64,000 bases of DNA from Sodalis sp. dw_96 (GCF_018449575.1 NZ_JAAVUT010000003.1:124001-188000), one strand, 5' to 3'. Numbered from the stretch's first letter, positions 28,349 through 36,845 are shown. Notes: generated from the letters alone by a model not told the origin. Program-made: numbers and translations.

Positions 28349-28717
28349 ATGACATTAAAAACGCAGACGGAGCTGAAGGGTCCGGAACGTTCATTGCTAA
28401 AAAAATTACATCTGGCTTCGCTGGTGGAGGGCTGCACGCTGGTTATCCTGACCTGTATCGCGGTACCGCTGAAACACCTTGGCGGCTATCCGCAGGTAGT
28501 CACGATGATGGGTCCGGTGCATGGTCTGGCCTTTTTGTTTTACGCCTGGATGGTGATAAATACCGCCTCCGGCGGCATGTGGCGCAAGGGACAGGTGGCG
28601 CGGTTGTTATTACTGGCGTTTATCCCCTTCGGCACTTTTTTCAATCTGGGTATGATCACCAGGCGGTCAGCCGGATCGGATACCCTTGATACTTCGGCTA
28701 AGGAAAAGAATTCATGA
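28349..28717 (+). CDS. DUF3817 integral membrane protein
   Basis: 122 residues with three predicted helices (about 20-42, 50-72, 83-102) and the LVEGCTLVIL and GPVHGLAFLFYAW motifs of the DUF3817/YdzA family. Function unknown. The ATG is 221 bp after the monooxygenase; no strong Shine-Dalgarno is visible. Its last four bases overlap the next gene (ATGA 28714-28717), so the two are translationally coupled. Confidence 0.75.
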   Translation: MTLKTQTELKGPERSLLKKLHLASLVEGCTLVILTCIAVPLKHLGGYPQVVTMMGPVHGLAFLFYAWMVINTASGGMWRKGQVARLLLLAFIPFGTFFNLGMITRRSAGSDTLDTSAKEKNS

Positions 28718-29145
28718 CAACCTATTTACTGCTTCTTTCGCTGCATCTTGTCGCCTTTACACTGTGGATTGGCGGCATGCTCATCTTGGCTCTGGCCATG
28801 AATAGCTGGAAAAAAATCCCCCCCTTGGAGCTTTCCCCTTCCTTGCGTATCTTTACCGCCATTCAGCGCTGGAATCAGACGGTGACCATGCCCGCCATGC
28901 TGTTAAGCTGGCTGTCCGGCCTGGCCTTACTGATGATGGGCAATTGGCCGCCGTCATATTCATTGCTGCTTAAAGGGGTGTTTGTGCTGGCGCTGTCGGC
29001 TTTGCACGGTATTCAATCGGGTTCCTTTCGGCGCAGCCTGGGGGAATCGCAGCTACAGGCACCCGCCATTCTACGCCATGCCGCCGGTTTTACCCTGGCG
29101 GCGCTGGTGATCATCGTACTGCTGATCCAGCTTAAGCCGTTTTAA
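28714..29145 (+). CDS. Small membrane protein, four helices, CopD/DUF2269-like
   Basis: 143 residues with four membrane helices. The first, LLLLSLHLVAFTLWIGGML, has the His and GG pattern seen in CopD/DUF2269/HemJ-like proteins. Coupled to the DUF3817 gene by a 4-bp overlap. Role unknown; a heme or redox-linked membrane function is only a guess from the His-containing helix. Confidence 0.7.
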   Translation: MTTYLLLLSLHLVAFTLWIGGMLILALAMNSWKKIPPLELSPSLRIFTAIQRWNQTVTMPAMLLSWLSGLALLMMGNWPPSYSLLLKGVFVLALSALHGIQSGSFRRSLGESQLQAPAILRHAAGFTLAALVIIVLLIQLKPF

Positions 29146-29264
29146 GACCCCGTGGATCGACATTGTCCGGTCGGCATTAACGTGCCGGCTCACTCTATCG
29201 AGGCCCCGCTGAAGTCTCAGGGCCGTATTGAACCCTCGAGGACCGGTTAAAATCCTCGGTCCGG

Positions 29265-30134
29265 TTAAGCTGCCGTGGCCTGTTTTAGCGTCGCCGCCAC
29301 GGTTTCCGCCATCGGCGTGGTGGGCCGGCCGATAAGCCGGCTTAGCTGGCGGCCGCTGTCGAACAATCCGCCCTTGGCCGTTCCGGCGGCGGAATCCGCC
29401 AACATGGCGGCCACCGGTTCCGGCAGGCCGGCCTGTTTCAGCAACTCTTGATATCCCGCCTGCGTCAGGTCGACATAATTGACCGCGGTGCCGGACTGGC
29501 GAGTGATGTCCGCCGCCAGGTCCGTCAGCGTATACGCATCGTCTCCCGCCAGTTCATAAATCTTGCCGGCATGATCGGTCCCCGTGAGCACGGCCGCTGC
29601 GGCGGCGGCATAATCGGCGCGGGCGGCGGAAGAGATCAGTCCGTCCCCGGCACAGCCTGCCAGGGCGTTATTGGCGATGGCCGCCGGGATGCCCATGGCG
29701 TAGTTCTCGTTATACCAGCCGTTGCGTAATAGCGCTACCGGCAGGCCGGAATCCCGCAGCAGTGCTTCGGTGGCGCGATGCTCTTCCCCAAGGATGGTTA
29801 ACGGACTGGTATCGGCATGCAATAAACTGGTGTAGGCCAGCAGACTCACGTCAGCCCGCTTGGCGGCTTCTATCACGGCGCGGTGCTGCGGTACGCGCTT
29901 GCCGACGTCGCTGGAAGAGATCAACAGCACTTTGTCCGCGCCCTTGAAGGCCTTATCCAGCGTAGCGGGCTGGTCGTAGTCGGCCTGGCGGACGTTAATG
30001 CCCAAGGCGGCAAGGTCCTGTGCCTTCTCAGGAGAACGTACAGCGGCAATAAGCTCGGCGGCCGGCTGGGTTTTTAATAATTCATTAATAACCAGACGGC
30101 CCAATTGGCCGGTGGCGCCAGTAATAACGATCAT
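29265..30134 (-). CDS. qorB: NAD(P)H:quinone oxidoreductase (QorB/YtfG)
   Basis: 289 residues versus 286 for E. coli QorB. NmrA-like SDR with ITGATGQLGRLVINELL at the start, then AAVRSPEKA and the RNGWYNENY segment typical of QorB. It reduces quinones with NADPH. ATG 30134 has AGGAG seven bases upstream. Divergent from the HxlR regulator gene, as ytfG and ytfH are in E. coli. Confidence 0.92.
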   Translation of the reverse strand: MIVITGATGQLGRLVINELLKTQPAAELIAAVRSPEKAQDLAALGINVRQADYDQPATLDKAFKGADKVLLISSSDVGKRVPQHRAVIEAAKRADVSLLAYTSLLHADTSPLTILGEEHRATEALLRDSGLPVALLRNGWYNENYAMGIPAAIANNALAGCAGDGLISSAARADYAAAAAAVLTGTDHAGKIYELAGDDAYTLTDLAADITRQSGTAVNYVDLTQAGYQELLKQAGLPEPVAAMLADSAAGTAKGGLFDSGRQLSRLIGRPTTPMAETVAATLKQATAA

Positions 30135-30178
30135 GATTTTTCTCCTGTATGGTTTTAGTTATGCCACTTTAACTTGTA

Positions 30179-30197
30179 TACTTACTTTTAGTAAGTA
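30179..30197. promoter_or_regulatory. HxlR-type operator between qorB and its regulator
   Basis: TACTTAC TTTTA GTAAGTA, perfect 7-bp arms, lies 45 bp upstream of qorB and 20 bp upstream of the HxlR gene. A further GTAAGTATT follows at 30209. YodB/YpaQ-class regulators bind such TTAC-N-GTAA repeats. Confidence 0.65.
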
Positions 30198-30217
30198 CTA
30201 ACAAAAAGGTAAGTATT

Positions 30218-30637
30218 ATGACGGACAAGTTGGCGCCGGACTGTTCCCTGGCCAGCAAGATGCAGCGCGGGGAACTGCTGGATGTAAATTGCCCCTCCCG
30301 TGAAATCCTGAAGCATATGACCAGTCGTTGGGGAGTGCTGGTGCTGATTGCGCTGGCGCAGGGCACCCATCGTTTCAGCGAGTTGCGCCGCAAAGTGGGC
30401 GGGGTCAGCGAGAAAATGCTCGCACAGACGTTGCAATGGCTGGAGGACGACGGGCTGGTGGTGAGGACATCATTCCCGGTGATGCCTCCCCATGTAGAGT
30501 ATAGACTGAGTCTGTTGGGGGAAGAGGTGGGAGAAAAAGTCGAGGCGCTGGCGGATTGGATTGAAATCAATATGCCGCGGATTATGCGGGCACGGGCTGC
30601 CCGGAGCCCGTTGGTGCAAGAGGCCGGCGCCCTTTAA
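30218..30637 (+). CDS. ytfH: HxlR-family regulator (YtfH/QorR-like)
   Basis: 139 residues, HxlR winged helix: NCPSREILKHMTSRWGVLVLIAL with the conserved N-terminal Cys (redox or quinone sensor in family members), then RFSELRRKVGGVSEKMLAQTLQWLEDDGLV. It should repress qorB and itself until quinone or electrophile stress. Gene pairing with qorB matches E. coli ytfG/ytfH. Confidence 0.88.
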   Translation: MTDKLAPDCSLASKMQRGELLDVNCPSREILKHMTSRWGVLVLIALAQGTHRFSELRRKVGGVSEKMLAQTLQWLEDDGLVVRTSFPVMPPHVEYRLSLLGEEVGEKVEALADWIEINMPRIMRARAARSPLVQEAGAL

Positions 30638-30651
30638 CAAGCCTGTTGCAC

Positions 30652-30752
30652 GCTCGGCGATCGCGGGCTTACCGCGCTGTGGGGCGCTCCGTCGGGCGGA
30701 AAAACCACGCCCGCTTCGACCCGGCCTCAGCAAACACGGTCTCCCTTTAATT
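30652..30752 (+). repeat. Single copy of the 108-bp repeat family
   Basis: The stretch beginning TTGCACGCTCGGCGATCGC and ending at the TCTCCCTTTAA segment matches the unit tandemly repeated at 46797-47120, including the hairpin GGGCGGAAAAACCACGCCC. It occupies the gap between the HxlR gene and the convergent xylR. Confidence 0.75.
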
Positions 30753-30771
30753 CGCCGGGTGCAAGCTTCGG

Positions 30772-31950
30772 TTAAAATTGGAGTTCCATATGGTTCTCCC
30801 GATACTCTTTGGGTGTGATTTCAAATCCCTTTTTGAACACCGAATAAAAATATTGTAGCGAGGGATAGCCGCACATCTGCGAGACTTCGTTGATGGTTAA
30901 CGAGGAGGAAATCAGCAAATTGCGGGCGCTCTCCAGCTTCTCTTCATGGATAACGTTATGAATGGTTTTGCCGGTCTCATCCTTGAAGCGTTTTTCCAGG
31001 TTTGAACGGGACATGCCCACCACGTCAAGCACTTGCTCCACCTTGATGCCCTTGCAGGCATGATAGCGGATATAGTGCATGGCCTGGATCACCGCCGGAT
31101 CGCGCAGGGAGCGAAAATCCGTGGAGCGGCGTTCCACCACCTTAAGCGGCGGCACCAGTATCCGCTGCAACGGCAAACGTGAATGATTCAACAACTGATG
31201 CAGCAGCTTGGCGGCCTGATAGCCCATTTGGCGGGTGCCCTGGGCCACCGAAGATAACGGTACCCGCGACAGGCAGCGGGCGAGCTCCTCGTTATCAATG
31301 CCGATAATGCACAGCTTTTCCGGAATGGCGATATTCAGGTGCTCGCACACCTGTAGCAAATGACGGGCGCGGGCATCGGTGACCGCGATGATGCCGGTGT
31401 GGGACGGCAGGGATTGCAGCCAGTCCGCCAGCCGGTTCTGGGCGTATTGCCAGTTGTCCGGCGTGGTCTCCACCCCCTGGTAAACTATCGGCTGATAATA
31501 TTCGTCGGCGGTAAGCTGGCGGAAGGCCTGCTCCCGTTCCTGGGACCAGCGTTTGCCGCTGCTGGGGGGCAGGCCGTAAAAGGCGAAGCGGTTGAGGCCT
31601 TTTTCCTTCAGGTGCATGAAGGCGCTGGCCACCAGCGCATGATTATCCGTGGCGATGTAATGCACCGCCGGGTAGTCTTCGTTATCCTGGTAAGAACCGC
31701 CGACCCCGACAATGGGCACGTTGACGCCGCTCAGCAACTGCTCGATTTCGCGGTCGTCGTAATCGGCGATAATACCGTCCCCGAGCCACTCCTCGATACG
31801 ATTAATCCGCCAGCGGAAATCGTCCTCGATAAAAATATCCCAGTCGCATTGGGATGCCTGCAAATATTCCCCCACGCCTTCCACCACTTGGCGGTCGTAT
31901 ACTTTATTGGCGTTAAATAACAATGTGATGCGATAACGTTTTTCGAACAT
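30772..31950 (-). CDS. xylR: Xylose operon regulator (XylR, AraC family)
   Basis: 392 residues, equal to E. coli XylR and alike from the start (FEKRYRITLLFNANKVYDRQVVEGVGEYLQ). N-terminal periplasmic-binding-like xylose sensor (about 1-275) and C-terminal AraC-type double HTH (SNLEKRFKDETGKTIHNVIHEEKLESARNLL, then INEVSQMCGYPSLQYFYSVFKKGFEITPKEYR). It activates xylA and xylF promoters with xylose. In E. coli it follows xylFGH; here it lies about 13 kb before xylB, on the far side of the accessory island. Confidence 0.94.
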   Translation of the reverse strand: MFEKRYRITLLFNANKVYDRQVVEGVGEYLQASQCDWDIFIEDDFRWRINRIEEWLGDGIIADYDDREIEQLLSGVNVPIVGVGGSYQDNEDYPAVHYIATDNHALVASAFMHLKEKGLNRFAFYGLPPSSGKRWSQEREQAFRQLTADEYYQPIVYQGVETTPDNWQYAQNRLADWLQSLPSHTGIIAVTDARARHLLQVCEHLNIAIPEKLCIIGIDNEELARCLSRVPLSSVAQGTRQMGYQAAKLLHQLLNHSRLPLQRILVPPLKVVERRSTDFRSLRDPAVIQAMHYIRYHACKGIKVEQVLDVVGMSRSNLEKRFKDETGKTIHNVIHEEKLESARNLLISSSLTINEVSQMCGYPSLQYFYSVFKKGFEITPKEYRENHMELQF

Positions 31951-32294
31951 ACAGGGTGTTCTCGCAAAAATCGTCCGGTAGCCAGCATATACCCAGTAAC
32001 GCCGGGAAAGTATTGACAGCGTGTGCGCCAGCTAGCAAATTCGCGATAAAAAATCGCCGGAAAAACCTGTGCAGGGGACTGTGCTCCACCCAATGTATTT
32101 GAATTTGAATCAATGATGTGATTCTAATATCTGGGTGCTGCCGAAAAAAATCTTATGTAAGGATGAGAGGGGGAATTTCATCCTGTCTATTTGTGGGTTG
32201 TAGGCATGAGTTAGTAACTTCCCATCCGGCGTTGTTTTTCTTGAAATGTGGCTACACTGTAGCTACAATTAAAAGACCTATCAAAGGAGGTCCT
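31951..32294. other. Gap upstream of xylR and the toxin-antitoxin pair
   Basis: About 340 bp. Only the antitoxin operator at 32247-32267 and its promoter region are recognisable. It marks the left edge of the accessory island. Confidence 0.4.
32247..32267 (+). promoter_or_regulatory. Toxin-antitoxin operator: two direct 10-bp boxes
   Basis: TGTGGCTACA (32247-32256) and TGTAGCTACA (32258-32267) are 11 bp apart; the second is a perfect palindrome. This is the arrangement used by RelB/DinJ-type antitoxins for autorepression, 28 bp before the antitoxin start. Confidence 0.65.
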
Positions 32295-32552
32295 ATGGTT
32301 GATTCTATTGTTCGCGCCCGGGTTTCACCCGAATCCAAAGCGGCCGCTATGGCCAACGCCAAGGCATTAGGTCTGGATTTGTCGACTGTGATACGCATGG
32401 TCGTTAACCATCTAGCCGTCAGTCACGAACTTCCGGCTGACCTGTTTCAACCGAATAAGGAGACTCTTCAGGCTATTCGTGACTTGGAAACGGGTATTGA
32501 GGTAACGCGTGTTGATACGGTCGACGACCTTAAACGCGACCTAGGCTGGTGA
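32295..32552 (+). CDS. RelB/DinJ-family antitoxin
   Basis: 85 residues from ATG 32295, which has a full AAAGGAGG Shine-Dalgarno at 32284-32290; the longer open frame upstream covers the operator and is not used. The N-terminal ribbon-helix-helix (VRARVSPESKAAAMANAKALGLDLSTVIRMVV, in pieces) is DinJ-like; the C-terminal tail would block the toxin. The toxin starts 7 bp downstream. A decayed copy of part of this gene occurs at 44679-44768. Confidence 0.88.
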   Translation: MVDSIVRARVSPESKAAAMANAKALGLDLSTVIRMVVNHLAVSHELPADLFQPNKETLQAIRDLETGIEVTRVDTVDDLKRDLGW

Positions 32553-32559
32553 AGCTCTT

Positions 32560-32826
32560 ATGCTGACTATTGTTTATCAGAGCCGGTTTAAGAAAGACGC
32601 TAAACGTTACGATAAGAATAAAAAAGCACAGACCATCATTTTAACCACCATCGCTTTGTTACAGACAGGTAAGCCATTACCAAAAAATTATAAAGAGCAT
32701 GCTCTAATTGGCAATTATATCGGTTATTTAGAATGCCACGGAGCGCCTGATTTATTATTAATATATCAACGTACAAGCACTGAGTTAAAGTTATACCGCG
32801 TGGGAAGTCATTCTGATTTATTTTAG
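32560..32826 (+). CDS. YafQ/RelE-family mRNA interferase toxin
   Basis: 88 residues, near the usual 92 of YafQ. The segment KNYKEHALIGNYIGYLECHGAPDLLLIYQ and the C-terminal YRVGSHSDLF carry the three His and the Asp that form the YafQ ribosome-dependent RNase site; the Trp that follows the Asp in E. coli YafQ is Leu here. It should cut mRNA on the ribosome when the antitoxin is degraded. Convergent with the XRE gene, 21 bp apart. Confidence 0.87.
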   Translation: MLTIVYQSRFKKDAKRYDKNKKAQTIILTTIALLQTGKPLPKNYKEHALIGNYIGYLECHGAPDLLLIYQRTSTELKLYRVGSHSDLF

Positions 32827-32847
32827 AAAGAACGCCGCAAAAAAACG

Positions 32848-33165
32848 TTAAGCCGCTCTTTCGGTTTCAGTGATTGTGATTGAAGCTTGATGCATGCTCG
32901 GCATTGACATCTTAGTCCTGAAACCCAGAGCGTCTAACATATCGAACATGGCATCGATAGTGAAAAGCTCAATCTTGGCATTCTTCAGCTCTGACACACG
33001 GGATTGGTTGATGCCGAGTTTTTCAGCCGCTTTTTTTTGCGTCCACCCTTTCTCTTTGATTAAATTAGTGATCATGATCGATAAATCCATTTTCATTGCC
33101 ATTTTACTGGCGGTTTCAGCCTCATGTGTCACATGGAACGGACTTTCGTAGAATTTTAAAGCCAT
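32848..33165 (-). CDS. Orphan XRE-type antitoxin-like regulator (HigA2-like)
   Basis: 105 residues; ATG 33165 has AGGAGA seven bases upstream. HTH region LSIMITNLIKEKGWTQKKA then LGINQSRVSELKN then FTIDAMFDMLDALGF matches the HTH_37 antitoxins (HigA2/MqsA-like) that normally follow a HigB/Gp49-type toxin gene. No toxin frame exists upstream (33166-33300 is AT-rich and non-coding), so this is an orphan antitoxin or a domesticated regulator. Confidence 0.8.
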   Translation of the reverse strand: MALKFYESPFHVTHEAETASKMAMKMDLSIMITNLIKEKGWTQKKAAEKLGINQSRVSELKNAKIELFTIDAMFDMLDALGFRTKMSMPSMHQASITITETERAA

Positions 33166-33367
33166 ATATATCTCCTACTATAAGTAAAATTAATTATCTA
33201 ATATTTTAGATATCATGTCAAGATTGCTGTACAACAAAAAGTGTTAAATATACTTATGAAGGCCAGTGCTTGCTATTTGTATAAAAATATTCAGATGACG
33301 ATTTGACCGGGGGCTGTACTCCTCCCCTCTCGTTATAGGTCTGCAAGAGCATAAAAAAGTTACTGCG

Positions 33368-33565
33368 TTAATGCGTTTCGTCGATCTTTATGGGTGTGGT
33401 AGCCGGCATCAGCATATCCAGCTGCTGCTGTTTTTCCATAAGGGTATATAACAGCAGCTCTCTCACATCTTCATCTTCGATTTTATAGGCGGCAAAGGCC
33501 AGCGCCCGGCATTGGCACTGCACGTCGTCAAAACACAAGTTGGCGGGGTCGATAAGGTTTTCCAT
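33368..33565 (-). CDS. 65-aa protein of the triplicated module, copy A
   Basis: Start ATG 33565 with AGGTGA five bases upstream; a GTG nine bases earlier (33574) lies inside that Shine-Dalgarno hairpin and is less likely. The product is acidic, MENLIDPANLCFDDVQCQC at the start, three Cys, mostly helical, no signal peptide. It is identical in all three copies, although the genes differ at about five sites, all of them silent, so the protein is under purifying selection. I do not recognise the family. Its position after a C4-like RNA resembles icd of phage P1 or the first genes of the P4 immunity operon, but the sequence is not obviously Icd. Confidence 0.8.
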   Translation of the reverse strand: MENLIDPANLCFDDVQCQCRALAFAAYKIEDEDVRELLLYTLMEKQQQLDMLMPATTPIKIDETH

Positions 33566-33570
33566 GGTAA

Positions 33571-33587
33571 TCACCTGATAAAGGTGA
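33571..33587 (-). promoter_or_regulatory. Shine-Dalgarno-sequestering hairpin, copy A
   Basis: On the minus strand TCACCT TTATC AGGTGA: 6-bp arms, the right arm being the Shine-Dalgarno of the 65-aa gene. Present unchanged in all three modules (also 36851-36867 and 44002-44018). Confidence 0.65.
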
Positions 33588-33658
33588 GGTGCAGCGCAGA
33601 TGTTTTATAACAGGCAAAAAAACAGATACGGTGACCTCGGTTGCGAGCGCCACCGCAC

Positions 33659-33762
33659 AAAAAACTATCAATGGCGGTGGCCCAAATCGGGATCTCACAA
33701 CCGCTACACACTACTCCTCGGCCAGCTCTAAAGCTGCCCGATCTGAGCCACCATTGATATTA
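33659..33762 (-). ncRNA. Predicted C4-like antisense RNA, copy A
   Basis: Minus-strand RNA of about 100 nt closed by a long stem: ATATCAATGGTGGC at the 5' side (33745-33760) pairs with GCCACCGCCATTGATA at the 3' side (33666-33683, with a 2-nt bulge) and is directly followed by TTTTTT. Inside are a GGCAGC/GCTGGCC stem-loop and an open segment with CGGTTGT. Layout, terminator and position upstream of a small ORF recall the C4 RNA of phages P1/P7 and the CI RNA of P4. Family membership is from memory, not a search. Confidence 0.6.
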
Positions 33763-34100
33763 CACGCGAGTTTTGCTCGCGGTACAATGATTACTTAGGA
33801 GACGACATAATACAATATGCATATTATGTCGCCGTGTGTAGCAAGGGAGTGAGGGTCCCTGCATTAGAAAACTAATGCCGGGCCATAATAACGGAAATAT
33901 TTTTAAAATGACAAGAGGTAAATTATAGAAATATTAGTTTCTAAGTTAATATTTTCAATAGGTTATATATTTTTTTAGTTATTATGATCTATAAGTAAGC
34001 ATTGAATGAGTTTGTGAAGATTGATTTTAACTGTATTTTTTATCAGCGATTTTGCTGCGCGTAAATTTAAGTAAATAATCATGTTAATTGATATTAGTGA

Positions 34101-34381
34101 TAGGGTTATCTTATTTTAGAATTGATTGTAAAAACTTGATGATAAGTATCATGAACTATCTGTAATAATAATTCGTCTAAGGGTGGCGTTTGCATTCAAG
34201 TGATCACCCTTTCGCATTTTACTTTATAACCTGTTCGCAGATGGCTTGACCCTCTTCAGCTAAAAATCACCTTAATCCTGCTTTAGTTAGAGGTCCCATG
34301 AATACTTGCTTCAGCAATGAAATGCGCTGCCGTAGGGAAGCCATCAATAACGATGGACTCCCCACCCAAATGCAACTAAAT
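34101..34381. other. Gap between module A and the hsdR fragment
   Basis: No gene recognised. A possible stem AAGGGTG / CACCCTT with a 19-nt loop lies at about 34179-34212. Confidence 0.3.
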
Positions 34382-35437
34382 CTACCCCCCGACGCCTTTG
34401 AACTTATCAATAAACGACACAATTTTCTGAAAAACGGTCTGTTTCTTGGTTTTGTACTGAGGATTCAAAGGACTTAGCTTCGGTAATGTTTCGTTAAGCT
34501 CAGTACCGTTTTCACTGGCGTATTCGCGTTTCAGTGAAGCGCGGATATAACGTTTGGCGGCGGCTTCATTCAGATTTTCGCTGCGTATCAGTTCTTCTAC
34601 TTCCCGATGCTGTTCACGCTGAGCAAAAATAAAGAATGCATCAATGATTCCGGCCTTATCAGGCATGTCATCCAGATTGGTTTGCTGGATGAAATCGACA
34701 ATAAGGCTTTCTCTGGCACGGTTGCCAAGACTTGAGCGGATAAGCCGCCGCACCTCGTCTATCAACGTCGTTTTGCTCAGGTTCTTTTTGTTATGCTCAA
34801 AAATCAGGCCCAGAATGTAATCCAGGGTAATCTCCTGGGATTTCAGCAGGTCCACTTCAAAAACAACGTCACTCCAGTCAACGGTTGATTTCTCTTTGTC
34901 GTTCGCGGACTTCTCTTTGCGCTGCCAGTCACGAATATCGTTATAGGTTGAACGATAATCCTGAACAACTCGCTCAGGCGGTAGCCGGACTTTCTGCAAT
35001 TCAGCCAGCTTTTCATCATCAAGATAATGCTTTGCCTTAAACGCTTCTGTTGCCGCCGGGTCGCTGAGGTCGATTTTTTGCAAGGATTTCAGGGTGGCAA
35101 ATTCATCATAGTTTTGCAGGATGTTTTCGGCACGAAGGTATTCGCCAAACAGTTTAATGAAGTTCTTTTTCTCTTTTTCTGTCTCAATTTTTGTGGGGTC
35201 AGGGAAGTGTTGTTCTAACGCGGCCACCACATCCATAAAACCGCGTTTCGCTTCACCGGTGACAATATCGGTAAAGCCTGCCATGTACTCCTCATAACTC
35301 TTCTCAAGCACGACATTTTTCGTATTTTTGTCCCCATACAGCGTAATCGCATCTAACGTCATCGACTGCTGCTGGATGACATCAGATGATGCCCTTCTCA
35401 CGCAAGCAACGGCGGGGACCAAGAAATGCTCTGTCAA
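34382..35437 (-). pseudogene. hsdR: C-terminal fragment of type I restriction subunit HsdR
   Basis: From about residue 26 ([20 protein letters not shown]) to the end ([10 protein letters not shown]) the 351-residue frame matches the last third of EcoR124I-type HsdR, a protein of roughly 1000 residues. The ATPase/helicase and endonuclease regions are absent, and the first 25 residues come from unrelated DNA. No hsdM or hsdS is present. It cannot restrict DNA; it is a relic left by a deletion whose junction is near 35360. Confidence 0.85.
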
Positions 35438-35630
35438 TCCTCCACATCAATGCGCATCATCGGCAGTAGTAAACTTCAGAATCCCCCAGGTATTGGGCAA
35501 AAGGCGGCTGGAAAAAATACACACTCAAGGTTGCTCAACCATTTGCGTAACTTCTCTTTGTGTCAACGACAAATGAATATGCCTCACTTTCGAACTTAAA
35601 TCAGTGTTGCCGACAGGGTAGCACTTATCA

Positions 35631-36320
35631 TTACGCGGCCCCTTGTGTGCCGTAGACGCGCGCGAGTCGATGGAGCTCCGCCATTAACTCCTGATCCGGT
35701 TTGTTTTTCAGTATTTCCGCAATGGTGAAAACCCGACCTGCCGGGAGCAGGCCATTCAGCACGGTATTGCGCTCCTCCATAAAAAAGGAATACTGCATCC
35801 GGTCACTGAATCCCTTTAGGTTTTTGAGCAGTTCAGGGATGCCTTTGAGCACGCCTTTATCTGATATAGTTTCTGCATCGGTGAACTGGAACACCGGGTA
35901 GTAAAACTCACCGTCAATCTCCAGGGCGAGCAGTTGGCCAGCATCCTTCCAGTTTCTGATAGTGGTTTTGGTTTTGCCCAGGATCTCCGCGGCCTGAGCT
36001 GAATTATACACGCCGCCGTCTTTCTCCAGCGTCTGAAGAAAGAGGGCTTTACTGTGCAACCGGCGCAGTTGTCGGGTCTTTTCTGTGGTCATACTGCTGA
36101 CCGCACGGTTTTTCATGTATTCAATAATGACATCAAGGGCAAAGGCAGCATCAGTATGAGCCATGCTGGCCTGACTGATGTGGGTATTGCCAGAACGCAC
36201 ATCGTCTGCCAGCTCCTGAATAAAATTTTGCAGGCGTGCTGCTGGTGTGACGCTATCATGATAAATTTGTTTATCGGAGGAACGATCGTTAATGTTTCGT
36301 TTTTGAATGGCCGACGTCAT
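35631..36320 (-). CDS. Putative DNA-binding protein, antitoxin-like, unrecognised family
   Basis: 229 residues. The middle part (about 105-145) has an HTH of the type used in short regulators and antitoxins (VYNSAQAAEILGKTKTTIRN, then WKDAGQLLALEIDGEFYYPVFQF). A C-terminal region ending LMAELHRLARVYGTQGAA resembles toxin-binding tails of antitoxins partnered with RES-type toxins, from memory. The gene that should follow on the minus strand has been replaced by the hsdR fragment; 193 bp between them hold no intact frame. Its partner therefore seems lost. Confidence 0.6.
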   Translation of the reverse strand: MTSAIQKRNINDRSSDKQIYHDSVTPAARLQNFIQELADDVRSGNTHISQASMAHTDAAFALDVIIEYMKNRAVSSMTTEKTRQLRRLHSKALFLQTLEKDGGVYNSAQAAEILGKTKTTIRNWKDAGQLLALEIDGEFYYPVFQFTDAETISDKGVLKGIPELLKNLKGFSDRMQYSFFMEERNTVLNGLLPAGRVFTIAEILKNKPDQELMAELHRLARVYGTQGAA

Positions 36321-36510
36321 AAAACCTCCTTTTCGATTTCATGGCATTTATCATGAGATAAATCGAAAAGATGTGCAAATTGTTAACGCCAATTGAATTT
36401 TTTATCCCCGTTGTTGCTGTGGGAGCAACGCTTGAAGAAGCTGTCGATGGGTGAAAGAGCAAGGTAAAGATTTTTTTAAATGTCTGATTTTGATCTAGCT
36501 TATTATTCAA
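36321..36510. other. Gap upstream of the DNA-binding protein
   Basis: AT-rich, no gene; a small stem GTTGCT GTGGG AGCAAC lies near 36414-36430. Likely promoter region of the gene at 35631-36320. Confidence 0.3.
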
Positions 36511-36647
36511 TATATTCCGTTTAATCGAAATCTTTATCGCATTGATAGACGCGTTTCAAACTGCCCGTTTTACTGTTGATTAATGACCCGGGGGCTGTAC
36601 TCCTCCCCTCTCGTTATAGGTCTGCAAGGGCATAAAAAGGGGCTGCG

Positions 36648-36845
36648 TTAATGCGTTTCGTCGATCTTTATGGGTGTGGTAGCCGGCATAAGCATATCCA
36701 GCTGCTGCTGTTTTTCCATAAGGGTATATAACAGCAGCTCTCTCACATCTTCATCTTCGATTTTATAGGCGGCAAAGGCCAGCGCCCGGCATTGGCACTG
36801 CACGTCGTCAAAGCACAAGTTGGCGGGGTCAATAAGGTTTTCCAT
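36648..36845 (-). CDS. 65-aa protein of the triplicated module, copy B
   Basis: Encodes exactly the same 65 residues as copies A and C. Start ATG 36845 with AGGTGA in the hairpin 36851-36867. The nucleotide differences to A (for example AAGCACAAG for AAACACAAG, CATAAG for CATCAG) are silent. Confidence 0.8.
   Translation of the reverse strand: MENLIDPANLCFDDVQCQCRALAFAAYKIEDEDVRELLLYTLMEKQQQLDMLMPATTPIKIDETH

Larger units (their letters stand above)
33305..34100 (-). repeat. C4-like RNA / 65-aa module, copy A
   Basis: About 800 bp, the most diverged of three related modules (B 36511-37451, C 43661-44601). Order on the minus strand: AT-rich promoter region, small hairpins (arms GCATTAG/CTAATGC at about 33862-33879; CGACATAAT/ATTATGTCG at 33803-33831), predicted structured RNA, leader, 65-aa gene, and a common end at CCCCCGG. 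Copy A lacks the outer 130 bp seen at the low-coordinate end of B and C. Confidence 0.85.

Noticed and set aside
32118-32294. N-terminal extension of the antitoxin frame
   Set aside because: Covers the operator and promoter; AAAGGAGG clearly places the start at 32295.
33803-33831. CGACATAAT...ATTATGTCG stem considered as a XerCD dif-like site
   Set aside because: Arms are separated by 11 bases, not the 6-8 needed for a XerCD site, and the structure recurs in each module as an RNA-style hairpin.
34300-34480. Roughly 59-codon forward frame overlapping the hsdR fragment tail
   Set aside because: Largely antisense to hsdR sequence, no Shine-Dalgarno of note.
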